From Polyodon spathula (taxonomy: Eukaryota > Chordata > Actinopteri > Acipenseriformes > Polyodontidae), in the NCBI RefSeq assembly GCF_017654505.1, contig NC_054571.1:1155376-1219375 (forward strand): 64,000 nucleotides of DNA. Reading direction: 5' to 3'. The translations under genes and the position numbers were made by a program. The notes under the pieces are model-generated. The model made no database searches and was not told the origin of the DNA. It worked only from the letters and a program-made list of their open reading frames with translations. Of this stretch, positions 54,435 to 64,000 are shown one piece after another. Position 1 is the first letter of the stretch, and the number at the start of each line of letters is the position of its first letter.

Positions 54435-54540
54435 CCACAGGGATGGAAATAAGACTCCCATTCCATAGCGGTTTGGTCTATTCCTGGTTTTGCTATGAGT
54501 TTAATGACACACAACTTGCTACCTATACACTGTGCCTTAT
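54435..54540. mobile_element. family E TIR element, copy 2 (left part)
   Basis: Cacagggatggaaataagactcccattccatagcggtttgg and tttgctatgagtttaatgacacacaac match the 37.4-kb copy. The right end is not clear. Confidence 0.6.
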
Positions 54541-54861
54541 AAAGTTTGTAGTAAAACGTGGAATGGGTGAAACAGCTATGCAATGTTTCCATGCCTGTAT
54601 CCACATATTCAGCATAGCTGTTTTGCCTGCTAACAGTTTTCTTTAAATCTAAGCCATCTACCAGTAGAAGAAGAGAAATAAATAACGGCACCTCCACCCC
54701 AAGCTAATCTGAGTTAATAGCAGTCACCTGAGTTTTAAAGTGAGCTTCAAAGGATAATTCCTAGAACATATGCATTTAGAACTGGATAGCTGCCTATTGT
54801 CTTTTGCATCAGAAACTAAAATGTATTTAAAAGAAAGACTATTTCTTTCTTATATAGTTAC

Positions 54862-54906
54862 CAAGTTTCCTTTAGGTCCTTGAACTCCATCCATTCCGCG
54901 AATTCC
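54862..54906 (-). CDS. col5a3: exon 8 (triple helix, residues 124-138)
   Basis: The 45-bp exon reads GIRGMDGVQGPKGNL, matching the GMDGQPGPKGN block of alpha-1(V). The acceptor is tttcag and the donor gtaactat. Confidence 0.95.
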
Positions 54907-55648
54907 CTGAAAGAATAAAAAACGACGACGCTTTTTAAAATCAACGATGAAAAAAATGATTACAGTTGTTTGTTGTTTTTGCATCAAAGTTTTTTAATAC
55001 CAGTGTACAATGTGCACCAGGTTTCTGAAAAAGAAAACTAAGGACTCTTAGCATTTTTCTGGCATGGCTTGGGTGCACATAATTCCCTTAGAAGGCACGG
55101 TCAATGCTAACCGCTACTTAATGGTTGTGATCATCTACACCACATGTTGCAGCATTTCTTTCCTGCCGGAGGGGGGGTGTCTTCCAGGATGACAATGCCC
55201 CCATCCACTGAGCACGTGTGGTAACCCAGTGGTTTGATGACCATGACACTATTTTTTTCCTCCTTGACTTTCCATTACATAAAAAAAAGTGCACTTTCAT
55301 CAAAGAGCGTGCTAATCCGTGAACTCGGCTCACAGAGTTCCTTTTGGTCTCAACGCCACCTGGTGGATGTCTGCTTGCACTTCACCTCCAGGGTCTCGAT
55401 GCATTTTTAACTGGCTGAATTAAACCAGGGGCGGAGCTTAGCCCAGGAATGGAAAGTGCCAGTTTTGGCCACTCATGATACAGTGGCACTTGAGACACTG
55501 CTTCAAGCACATGCACATTTGAAAATGCACCAATACATTAGAAAACATATCAGGTTCTTTGTCTGCGGGCTTCAGTTGTGCAAGGTCTACGTCACTGCGG
55601 ACCCACTGTGTTGCCCAGCTACCACTCTGAAATGGAAATGTCACTTAC

Positions 55649-55702
55649 AGGCTGTCCAGGGGGGCCTGCAGATCCTCGGGGTCCAACTAAACCACGGATA
55701 CC
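55649..55702 (-). CDS. col5a3: exon 7 (triple helix, residues 106-123)
   Basis: The 54-bp exon reads GIRGLVGPRGSAGPPGQP, with acceptor ctgcag and donor gtaagtga. It corresponds to GPRGLLGPKGPPGPPG in alpha-1(V). Confidence 0.95.
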
Positions 55703-55849
55703 CTGCAGGAAAGAACAAGAGAGTCAAGATGCATGGAAAGCAAGCAAAACAATCAGCAGCCTTACTAGGGACAAACGCTGCACAGCGGGTCCTGACACAG
55801 CAGCTCAAGGCACTGATTAATTGCAGCAGTAAGATATAATTTCCCATCT

Positions 55850-57460
55850 GTGCATCCGGAAAGAAACTAAATAAATATCACAAGAGAATAATGCAAGAAT
55901 AATGTAATCATTATTAACACTGTTTCAGGTGCTGGACTTCACAATAAGCTTTCAACTACACAATAAAAAATCGAGAAGGGAGCGAAGATTTTTAAGTACC
56001 TTTAATTCTGCCCAATGCAATAACACACATCCCTGCGGGTTGCTTGAAAAACAGAATGAGCCTGTGCCACATGCCTGCGGTGCCTGTCTGAAGTCGTCAG
56101 CTGCTAAAGTAATTTTAAGAGGCAGAGTTGGGAGCCGGGCCTGCTGTGCAACTTGGGTGAGGTGCCAAAGCCTCCCATACACAACCGACACCTGCGCTTT
56201 GCAGGGAAAGTGACTGATATGGAAATGACAACATCGCCACTGCAGAGCTGAAGCAGGTTCCCGGTGCATCTCTTCATTGCTGAGCTCCTATGAGTAACAT
56301 CAGTGCAACAGAGTGTATTCAAACGCATTCGATGCAGCTTGAAAACAAACACAGGTGAGTACCGGGTGGAACGGGGACTATTTTTGCTTATTAGAATAAG
56401 AAATATGATATATAGCAAACACGGACTGGAGAGGAGGGCTGTAGTAGAAAATTATTGACCCGAGGGAAGACTATTGGGGGCTATAATTGCACTCTGGAGG
56501 TAATAATAGTCTTCTCGGGGGGCATTTAATTTTGTACTATGAACTGAGTCTGCAGTACATATTTAATAGATGAATCAGTCAAGAAAATAAGCGAGCAAGG
56601 CTGGATAGCCATTATGACTTTGTTTAAAATAGCTGACGCATCACACGTAAATAAATATTGACGCATACATTTTGTTTAAATATAGCTGACTTAAATAAAT
56701 AATAAATAACAGAAAGAAATAACAGAAAAAGTTTCTGAAGTTCATACCGTACAGTTAGCAAAGTTTTTCTCCATCTGGTTTGCAGACTGCAGCATAATTC
56801 CAGTTTATATCCCGCCCGTCATATTGGTTTACGTCGTCGAGTTGAATTTGTTTGAATTTCAGTCAGGAAACAGTGCCAGTGCTGTTTTAATCACCATTGC
56901 GGCGTTTGGAGCGGCTTTCTTTTGTTTTGTGTTTTGTAATTAATTTTCTGTTAAGTCATAGAGTTGGTGTTCAGCCATTTTATCTTGTGAAGAGTGTTGG
57001 GGAGAAAGGCGTTCCTTTGAGAAGGGGCAGGACTGACAGAGATGTGAACCAATCACATGACAGACAGAGACTATTGACCGGTTGTGTAACGACGTTAAGA
57101 CAGGGGGATGCAATTGGTAACGACAGAGCATCACACAACACTGCCCGTTGCATACACATAACGAGATGAAAAGCAAACGCGTCTTCCTGTAGGATAGGGT
57201 GCACATTAACACGCAGCTCTGTACAAAAAGACGGGCAGTCTAACGAGGACCGTGGCATGGAATCTAGCAATACTGGAATGGAAACTACTGAAGTCTGTGC
57301 GGAGAGTCTGTAAACAAAGCTACAAAGTGAAAATGCAGAATAGCTCAATCTGAAAATCACAGTGAAACCTGCATATTACCTCCAAGCAAAGGGCCATGTC
57401 TTCAGACAGAGATGATCTAACATGGGATATACTGCATCGCTACACAGGGTAAGTGCATTC
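55850..57460. other. intron 6/7, nothing recognised
   Basis: About 1.6 kb without gene or repeat-family match. Several open frames on both strands (for example 55952-56418 and 56897-57360) have no family motif or splice support. Confidence 0.4.
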
Positions 57461-57474
57461 ATTCACATACTCAC

Positions 57475-57519
57475 AGGTTCTCCAGCCAACCCTCTTGGTC
57501 CTGCAGGTCCATCAGGTCC
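57475..57519 (-). CDS. col5a3: exon 6 (triple helix, residues 91-105)
   Basis: The 45-bp exon reads GPDGPAGPRGLAGEP, with acceptor tcacag and donor gtgagtat. The 45-bp size at this position is the family norm. Confidence 0.95.
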
Positions 57520-57611
57520 CTGTGACACAAAGAGCAATACGTGTTACACAACGACTTGCAATTTATAAGAGAGCGCCAAGACTAACCGCAACCTCCTGCT
57601 GTTGGTATCTA

Positions 57612-57662
57612 ACAGCTACAGCCAAAAGTTTTGCATCACCTGGAATTTTAGGATGAGACATA

Positions 57663-57742
<80 letters not shown>

Positions 57743-58010
57743 ATATAATTTTGATATTTTATTTAACATCATGTAATCAATAAAACTACAAAATGATATT
57801 GCAAAAGCCATAAAAGTACTCCAGTAATGTTAGATTTCGAAATGTCACATTTTCCAATTTTTGTCAGTTTTGAGTTAAGTACACAGAAAACTACAAAGCT
57901 GTATGTAATTCAATATGTTAATGTAGAATTATTCAGCAGGTTTCATTCGACTTCATGAAGCACAATGAGTTCATTCTATAGTGTTGTGGAAAACATTTGG
58001 CCACAGCTGC
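57612..58010 (-). mobile_element. family A Tc1-like MITE, copy A12, with (AT)n expansion
   Basis: It runs from ctacagccaaaagttttgcatcacctggaa to gtggaaaacatttggccacagctgca in reverse orientation. An AT microsatellite of about 70 nt (57670-57738) sits where other copies have a short A/T-rich stretch and atatgaa. Confidence 0.85.
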
Positions 58011-58226
58011 ATTCAGAACGCATTCTGGGGATTGAAATATGCAAACTGTCTTCATATAAATGTTCCTTTGAGAATGTTGCTCGTTGATATGTTTGCCATT
58101 TCATTTATTGGGTTTCTTTCAGTATTTCTAAACATACAGTAAATTGACTCTAAAACAAATCCATGAATGAAAATGAACTCTCCCAAACTGCAAAAAGAAT
58201 GCACTATGAGCGGGATATTCATGTAG

Positions 58227-58229
58227 CAT

Positions 58230-58282
<53 letters not shown>
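58227..58282. repeat. (GT)n microsatellite
   Basis: About 55 nt of GT repeat in the intron between exons 5 and 6. Confidence 0.95.
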
Positions 58283-58285
<3 letters not shown>

Positions 58286-58289
58286 TATA

Positions 58290-59700
58290 ATAGCTAACTT
58301 CAAACTTCATAGAACACACTATTACAATAGAAGAAAGCCTACAAGCAGGAGCAGGGACAATCCCAAAGATTTGAGAAGCTCGCAGTACTGAAGGGAGCAG
58401 AAGGCAGGAATCACACAGCTCCAGATGCTGGCTTGACACATTCCCCCCATGCGTAACGTGACTGGAGCCCACAATGCTCTCTCATCCCAGATTCCAGATT
58501 GGGAGGTCTGCCTTGAATCTCAATGTAATTGTCTGTTTCTTCCTCCTGTTTACGGCTGTCTTGCAAACTGTGTCTGCACTCCCCATCTGCCTGTCACAAT
58601 CAGCTACCTTCCTACCTTTTTTTTTTTTTTATCAATCCTCTCTGAGCTTTTACCATAGACTCCTCACTTCCAAAACATTTCCATGGCTACAAAACCCCAC
58701 CGAGTGATCTTTAGAGAACTTGCAATGCATAACGTAGCTGCTGGGTTCCAATTTTGTAAAATTAACAGACGTTTGACCTCTTTCCAAAATATCGGCGTTC
58801 ATTAAAGACCGGAGTAAACGCTTTGAAAATATGACTCTCTGTATCCAGTAGTCCATTTGGATTGCATTTGGGTATATAATCTGCTAATTTCCTACAGCTA
58901 TGCATGTGGTCTGACATTGCAAGGAAACCTCCTTCCGTGGGTGTGTGTTGTTCTTAAATGTTATCAAATTACTCTTCTCAGCTAATCAAGTTTCATGTTA
59001 AGAGGGCAATATCCTTGTATATCCTTAATAAAACATTCCCAAATTGTCCAACAACAACCTTGTATGTGGGTCCAACATGCAATCCTCAATAATTAAAATG
59101 TATATTAATATCTGTTCTATGTACAGTCATTATTTTGAGCAAATAGCTTGCATGCCAACCTATCCCGATAACACAAGAATGTTTTTTTTTTTTTTTTTTT
59201 TTTTTTTCCAGATACTTATCATATTATGCATTCTTGTTATACCTATGTGTGCAGATTTCAAGATATATGTCTGCTTCTTGTTATTCTGAGCGTAGGTTGA
59301 CTGAGCAGTGCAGGGTATTTTAATAAAGAGGATAGAATAGCTTTAAATTAATCTCGTGCTTGGGGTGTACTAGCTCGGTCTTTGTGGTTCTAAGCACCAG
59401 CGCCATCTAGTGAACACCCCCCGTGGATTGAGGTTTGATGTTGCCTGCGCTTCCTAGTGTGAAGATGTATTGCTTGCAACAGGAACTCAAGAGCAACTCC
59501 TCCCAACTACCTTGGGTCACAGAGTTCTCAATCTGAGCGATTGCCATGAGAAGAACCAATCTGTATGATTGCAAACAAGGGGACTGTACAATAAGATTCA
59601 AATGCATGTCTGGAGTCACAGTGATTTGGATTCAGAATCTTGAAAATCATCCGCTGAGCCAAGCCGGATTTGAACCCAGGTCCAGGGATCCTCCACTACT
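58290..59700. other. intron 5/6 near exon 5, mostly unrecognised
   Basis: Poly-T runs at about 58617-58630 and 59180-59208. A family F end-like sequence (ttaaagaccggagtaaacgctttgaaaatatg) lies at 58800-58833. The rest shows nothing supportable. Confidence 0.45.
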
Positions 59701-59716
59701 ACTGCGGTATTCTTAC

Positions 59717-59770
59717 CCTCTCGCCAGGCTCCCCGGCAGGGCCATGAGGTCCTGGCTTTCCAAGTTCTCC
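59717..59770 (-). CDS. col5a3: exon 5 (triple helix, residues 73-90)
   Basis: The 54-bp exon reads GELGKPGPHGPAGEPGER, with donor gtaagaat. The acceptor tctttag lies directly after a CT microsatellite of about 170 bp (minus-strand reading), so the polypyrimidine tract is itself a simple repeat. Confidence 0.95.
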
Positions 59771-59774
59771 CTAA

Positions 59775-59952
<178 letters not shown>

Positions 59953-60192
59953 ATTAGCTGTCCGACATAATAACTAATAGCCACATCCCTGTCCAATCTC
60001 ATGCTAAGTCACACAGCAGCCCCATTATTCCAATGGCACACATACTTGCAGCAGGAGGAGGTTATACATTAGAACGCTAAGAACTGATCTGGCTTTTAGT
60101 AAGCAAACAGACATTAAAAAGGGAGTAGCCATTGACGTTTTATAGGAAACACATCTCAGAAAACACAGGGGATATGCACCTTTTGGCGCACC

Positions 60193-60216
60193 TTAAAAAA
60201 AAAAAAAAAAAAAAAA
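60193..60216. repeat. poly-A run
   Basis: About 23 A in the intron between exons 3 and 4. Confidence 0.95.
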
Positions 60217-60276
60217 CCCTTAGCTTTCTATTAATAAATACAGTGGCACTGCAAGAGACCAGGGTTATGTGCTTTA

Positions 60277-60381
<105 letters not shown>

Positions 60382-60419
60382 TTAATAGCTATTGCTTTTT
60401 TTAAATTTTTTCCTAATCA

Positions 60420-61220
60420 AATGTTATTCGCACCTGAGTGAAAATGTTTAAGCTCATGTTCTACTGCAGAAAGTGCCATGCTGGAGAAATAATTAAGCGC
60501 AATCACAGCTACGGAAAAATGTAGCCAACATTAACAGACTAATTATGCGTCCTGTTCATACCCTGCTCCCATATCTGATACTGTAGAGAATAATACCGCC
60601 ACATATGCGGCCATAATTTGGGCCATAAACCTCCAGGCTTTAATGAAGTATTTTTATAAAAGGAGAAAAAAATGAATATTGTTAATGTCACAAAATGAGA
60701 AACAAAACACATTGGAAGTGTTCTGGAGGACTTGGTCTATATTACTTAGCAGTTTGCTTCCAGTTCTGTGAAATTAACAGCTGTGTTTTCCCTTTTTCAA
60801 AAAAGCGAATTAAAGACTGGAGGAAACGCTTCATCAGTGCAACGAAGTGGCTTGAGCCAGAACGGTTGTCTACTTGACTTAGTTCCTTATCGGTTTCGCT
60901 TTTTTACTGAGTGTTTTTTAAAGTGGTTGGTTATTACAGCTGCCCTAACAGATCCACTTCCCAGAAAATGTTACAACTCCGTCACACAAAATCTACAGCA
61001 GCGTGTCTCTGTAAGTGTACAGCTGTGTCACGATCAACAGCGTGAGCCGAAGACTACAACTGAAACACTTCAGCGTCAGCATCGCTCTGACAGGCCCAAC
61101 AAGTCTGAGGTCGCAGGTCATGAAACAACAGCACGCAATGATTAGTTACAGTGTGGAAGAACACATGCTATGGAATACCCATGCTAACTTTCATTTCAAT
61201 AGCTTAAAGGGAATGTATGT
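60420..61220. other. intron 3/4, mostly unrecognised
   Basis: A family F end-like stretch (gaattaaagactggaggaaacgcttcatc) lies near 60806-60834. No gene signal. Confidence 0.4.
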
Positions 61221-61226
61221 ATGTAA

Positions 61227-61371
61227 AGGGATGAAAATAAAACCATTGCATAGCAGTTTCATCCACTCCAGGTTTTAACACCAGCTTGATCAGCCCCAGT
61301 GTACAGGTAACAATCTCAGGAATGAGGAATGGAACTGCTGTGCAATAGGAGTCTTATTTCCATACCTGATG
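61227..61371. mobile_element. family E TIR element, copy 3
   Basis: The left arm agggatgaaaataaaaccattgcatagcagtttcatcc is inverted relative to the right arm ggaactgctgtgcaataggagtcttatttccatacct, giving arms of about 40 bp. This is the clearest palindrome of the three family E copies. Confidence 0.75.
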
Positions 61372-61828
61372 TATGTATGTATGCATGTACAGATATAACG
61401 GTAGAGATCTATATTCCCATCACTGGGGATTACAGGACAAAAAAAGGGTAATCAAAAAGAAATGAGTGGAGATGAGGAGGGAGTGAGATGAATAAAGGAG
61501 AATAAAACAAGATGATCCGAGAGGCCCTGCCGCCACCGTCGGTGGGTTATTTTCCAGCAGAGCGACGGAGCAAGAGAGAGGAGAGAGGAGAGAGGAGAGA
61601 AGAGAGAGGGACCTCTCAAAGTGACGGGGAGCTAATTAGACATGCAGGTGAAATCAAAAACCGTCCCATGGCTCTGTACGTTTTCATTCTGATCTATTTC
61701 AGGAGAACAGGGCTGACAATTCAGAACTGAAAAGAATCCTTTTCTCAAAAAAAAAAAAAAAAAACACACACACACGATTTTAAAACAGTATCACAGTTCA
61801 TGCGGAACATTAAAAAGAACTTACTCAC

Positions 61829-61882
61829 CTTACCCCCCACCTCTCCAGGCACGCCTCTGATCCCGTCTGACCCTGCCCGCCC
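61829..61882 (-). CDS. col5a3: exon 3 (triple helix, residues 37-54)
   Basis: The 54-bp exon reads GRAGSDGIRGVPGEVGGK, with acceptor ttgcag and donor gtgagtaa. It matches the conserved GRAGSDGARGMPG block of alpha-1(V). Confidence 0.95.
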
Positions 61883-62467
61883 CTGCAAAACACACGGCAC
61901 AGTCACTGCAACCACCCCCTGGGCCATCAAACTCGATTCTAAGTTGGAATGGAACGGTGGCGCAGTTACCAGGTCAGAAGACTGGCAGTGGGTGAGCCAA
62001 TCAGAATACTTCCTTACATGAAGTATCACACTGCGCTAGAGATGTCTCCTGTGATACAGCCCAGGCAGCACTACTCAGATACCCGCACTCCACAATAACA
62101 ATATATATGTATAGATATTTTATAAAGTATCACGCTGTGCCTATCATAATTGCACTGCAGTCTTAATGTATTGTTCCAACTGTAGTGCTTTGATCGTTCA
62201 TATGATAACTTATTTTGCGAATGAAACTGTATCAGAAACCCTGCTTTTTAGTTTGCATCCGATGGTCTGTTTCAAATATAAATCACGTCACATTTAAATG
62301 GCTTGTATTGTTTAATTGTTGCTGTTCCTGTATAGGGTGCTTTGTAAGATACTAGCTGATTTTCACCCACTCTTTTTGCACCAGAAATCGGTAGACTTGA
62401 TCTAATCCTGAGTTAAATATAAAACCTAAATCTAGACTTCGACCCAAATCCCTGTTCAGATTCTCAC

Positions 62468-62521
62468 CCTCTTCCCAACTTTTCCTGTCATTCCTACTGG
62501 ACCCGGAATTCCCTTTGGACC
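62468..62521 (-). CDS. col5a3: exon 2 (triple helix, residues 19-36)
   Basis: The 54-bp exon reads GPKGIPGPVGMTGKVGKR, with acceptor tttcag and donor gtgagaat. Glycine periodicity is perfect and the 3' end is basic (KVGKR), as in the GKPGRR segment of type V chains. Confidence 0.95.
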
Positions 62522-62774
62522 CTGAAAAACAAGGATATTCAGATGAAACCTGGAATCAACCAGCGCCGTTGATTACAGTGAATCAGCTGTCAATTTATCA
62601 GTGCATTGAGAACACTTTGTTATTCTAAAGCAAGAAGTAAAAAATGTGTAGACTCGTATGCAAATGAAAACATGCATGTGCATATTACTATACATCCTAA
62701 TATAATACATGCATTGAGACTGTATATATATATATATATGCATGACTTCAATTAGGGCGATCAGTGAATGTTTA

Positions 62775-62897
62775 GTGTGCTCTAATTTGCTCTTAATTGT
62801 ACTGTAATTCTTGATATGTATTTTATTTTGGTATACAACTGCAAGTCGCCCTGGGTAAGGGGCGTCTGGTAAGAAATAAATAATATTATTAATAGTT
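62775..62897 (+). repeat. SINE 3' tail (partial)
   Basis: TtgatatgtattttattttggtatacaactgcaagtcgccctgggtaaggGGCGTCTGGTAAGAAATAAATAATATTATT matches the 2.9-kb tail and the general TGTAAGTCGCCCTGGATAAGGGCGTCTGCTAA ending of fish SINEs. Confidence 0.65.
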
Positions 62898-62899
62898 GA

Positions 62900-63235
62900 T
62901 TAAGGCTCGCAAATTCAAATCCACGGAGTTCGATAAGTGATTGCATTAGCTCTAACTGGCATTGATCACGTTTAGAGAGGACTGGAGAGGTTACAAATAC
63001 TCATATAAAAATCGAACGGTTATCGGATTGCAGCCAAATGCTATCCGAAACATCTGCACGTGGCTGTAAGCGTATCGCTTGGTGAGGATTGGTGCGAAAT
63101 GAAGGCAGTTGTCATATTGACCCGGTGTAGTGTTAGGGAGGTATAAGGCTTCACATTTTTTACCCTAAAGCACAGCGATGGTTTCAAAAGATTAGAATTA
63201 ATTAACTTCATATTGATGATCTTTTTTAATGAGAA
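62900..63235. other. intron 1/2 near exon 1, nothing recognised
   Basis: No gene or repeat-family match. Confidence 0.4.
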
Positions 63236-63243
63236 TCACTTAC

Positions 63244-63297
63244 CTGGGGTCCCATATCACCTGAGTCTCCCTTCTGACCGGAAGCTCCAGGGAGACC
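63244..63297 (-). CDS. col5a3: exon 1 in window (triple helix, residues 1-18)
   Basis: The 54-bp exon reads GLPGASGQKGDSGDMGPQ. The acceptor is tttcag and the donor gtaagtga. It aligns with the clade-B segment ending GDVGPQ near the start of the major triple helix, so only about 18 helix residues remain upstream of the window edge. Confidence 0.95.
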
Positions 63298-64000
63298 CTG
63301 AAAATAAATACACAAACAAACGCAGGCTTGAAAAACTGAAAACACAGTGCTGGAGAAAGAGTTAATCACTCCAGTTTGTAAACGTCTAGCTAATAAAGCA
63401 ACACAGCAAAAGCATACAGCCACTGTAAGAAGGGAAAATATTTTTAAAAAACCACAGAAACGCTTGTTGGAAGTTATACCACCCAAGCTTATCAAAGCAA
63501 AACGATTTCTGCTCGTGGAGCAACTGACTTAATTAGTGCAGATTTGTCCACGGCACTTGAAGATTATTTCCTTTGAACTTCGTCGAAGGAGAGGAAACGG
63601 CCTTCAGAAATCCCCAACGATTAAAGGCAGTGAACTGTGAAAGACCCACACTGCATATTTCATCGTCAGGGTCTCACGACACTCAAGCTTGCGATTTCCA
63701 TTCGACTGAGTTTTCACGACCGTGAAGGCATTCGATAAGGGACACATTAAACTCTTGTTATTAAAATCTACATTCACATTTCAATTGAAGAGCGGACTGA
63801 TTCTTCTTTTGTTACTTGACAAGGCCCAATTATAGATTCACCTGCTTAATAACCAAAAACTATTTTCTGGTACTGTAAAGAAAAGATGTTGGAAACACTC
63901 ACACGATAACCCACAACAGTTTATTTTTTTTAGTAAATTGAGTGCATTTGATTTTTAAAAAGAAGCAAGGAGAGGTTATCGAAAGAAAATGATCCCTTAA
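63298..64000. other. intron upstream of exon 1, nothing recognised
   Basis: No further Gly-X-Y exon was found before the window edge. The next helix exon must lie beyond 64000. Confidence 0.5.

Noticed and set aside
55456..55839. Plus-strand frame of 127 codons
   Set aside because: It is largely the antisense of collagen exon 7 and flanking intron.

Overview
The window is vertebrate genomic DNA dominated by one large multi-exon gene on the minus strand: a clade-B (type V/XI) fibrillar procollagen alpha chain, best matched to the alpha-3(V) chain, COL5A3 / col5a3. I found 53 coding exons between 63297 and 7566. The first 48 carry (Gly-X-Y)n, begin and end on whole codons, and use the fibrillar-collagen exon sizes (54, 45, 108, 90 and 36 bp). 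The last five (250, 113, 69, 234 and 147 bp) encode the C-telopeptide and the COLFI C-propeptide, ending at a stop codon at 7566-7568. Together they encode 1263 residues: 996 of triple helix (993 in exons 1-48 plus the closing Gly-Pro-Pro) and 267 of C-telopeptide and C-propeptide. A 1014-residue helix is usual for this clade, so about 18 helix residues plus the N-propeptide should lie beyond the right edge. No frameshift, stop codon or glycine break was seen in any exon. Residue numbers below count from the first residue encoded in the window.

Organism: the introns are crowded with fish-type elements: a Tc1-like MITE family, tRNA-derived SINEs, RTE-like and CR1/L2-like LINE fragments, and long AT, CT and CA microsatellites. 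One SINE (near 21.8-22.07 kb) resembles sequences I associate with sturgeon and paddlefish. A non-teleost ray-finned fish (Acipenseriformes) is my best guess, but it rests on repeat recognition and is uncertain.

Layout: 1-5.7 kb is the region downstream of the gene and holds repeats only. About 5.7-7.57 kb is the probable 3' UTR, with AATAAA signals near 5.72-5.76 kb. 7.57-11.12 kb holds the C-propeptide exons, 11.57-63.3 kb the triple-helix exons, and the last 0.7 kb is intron. No second gene was found on either strand. The long open frames at 34.65-35.74 kb (plus strand) come from a 41-bp minisatellite.

Points of interest: an apparent GC-AG final intron; three splice acceptors whose polypyrimidine tracts are CT microsatellites; a 21-copy 41-bp minisatellite that seems to have grown from a sub-repeat inside a dispersed MITE-like element; loss of a conserved N-glycosylation sequon in the C-propeptide; an RGD near the C-end of the helix; and several TIR-bearing element families present in multiple copies. 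I see no new functional system. The novelty lies in the repeats and splice sites.
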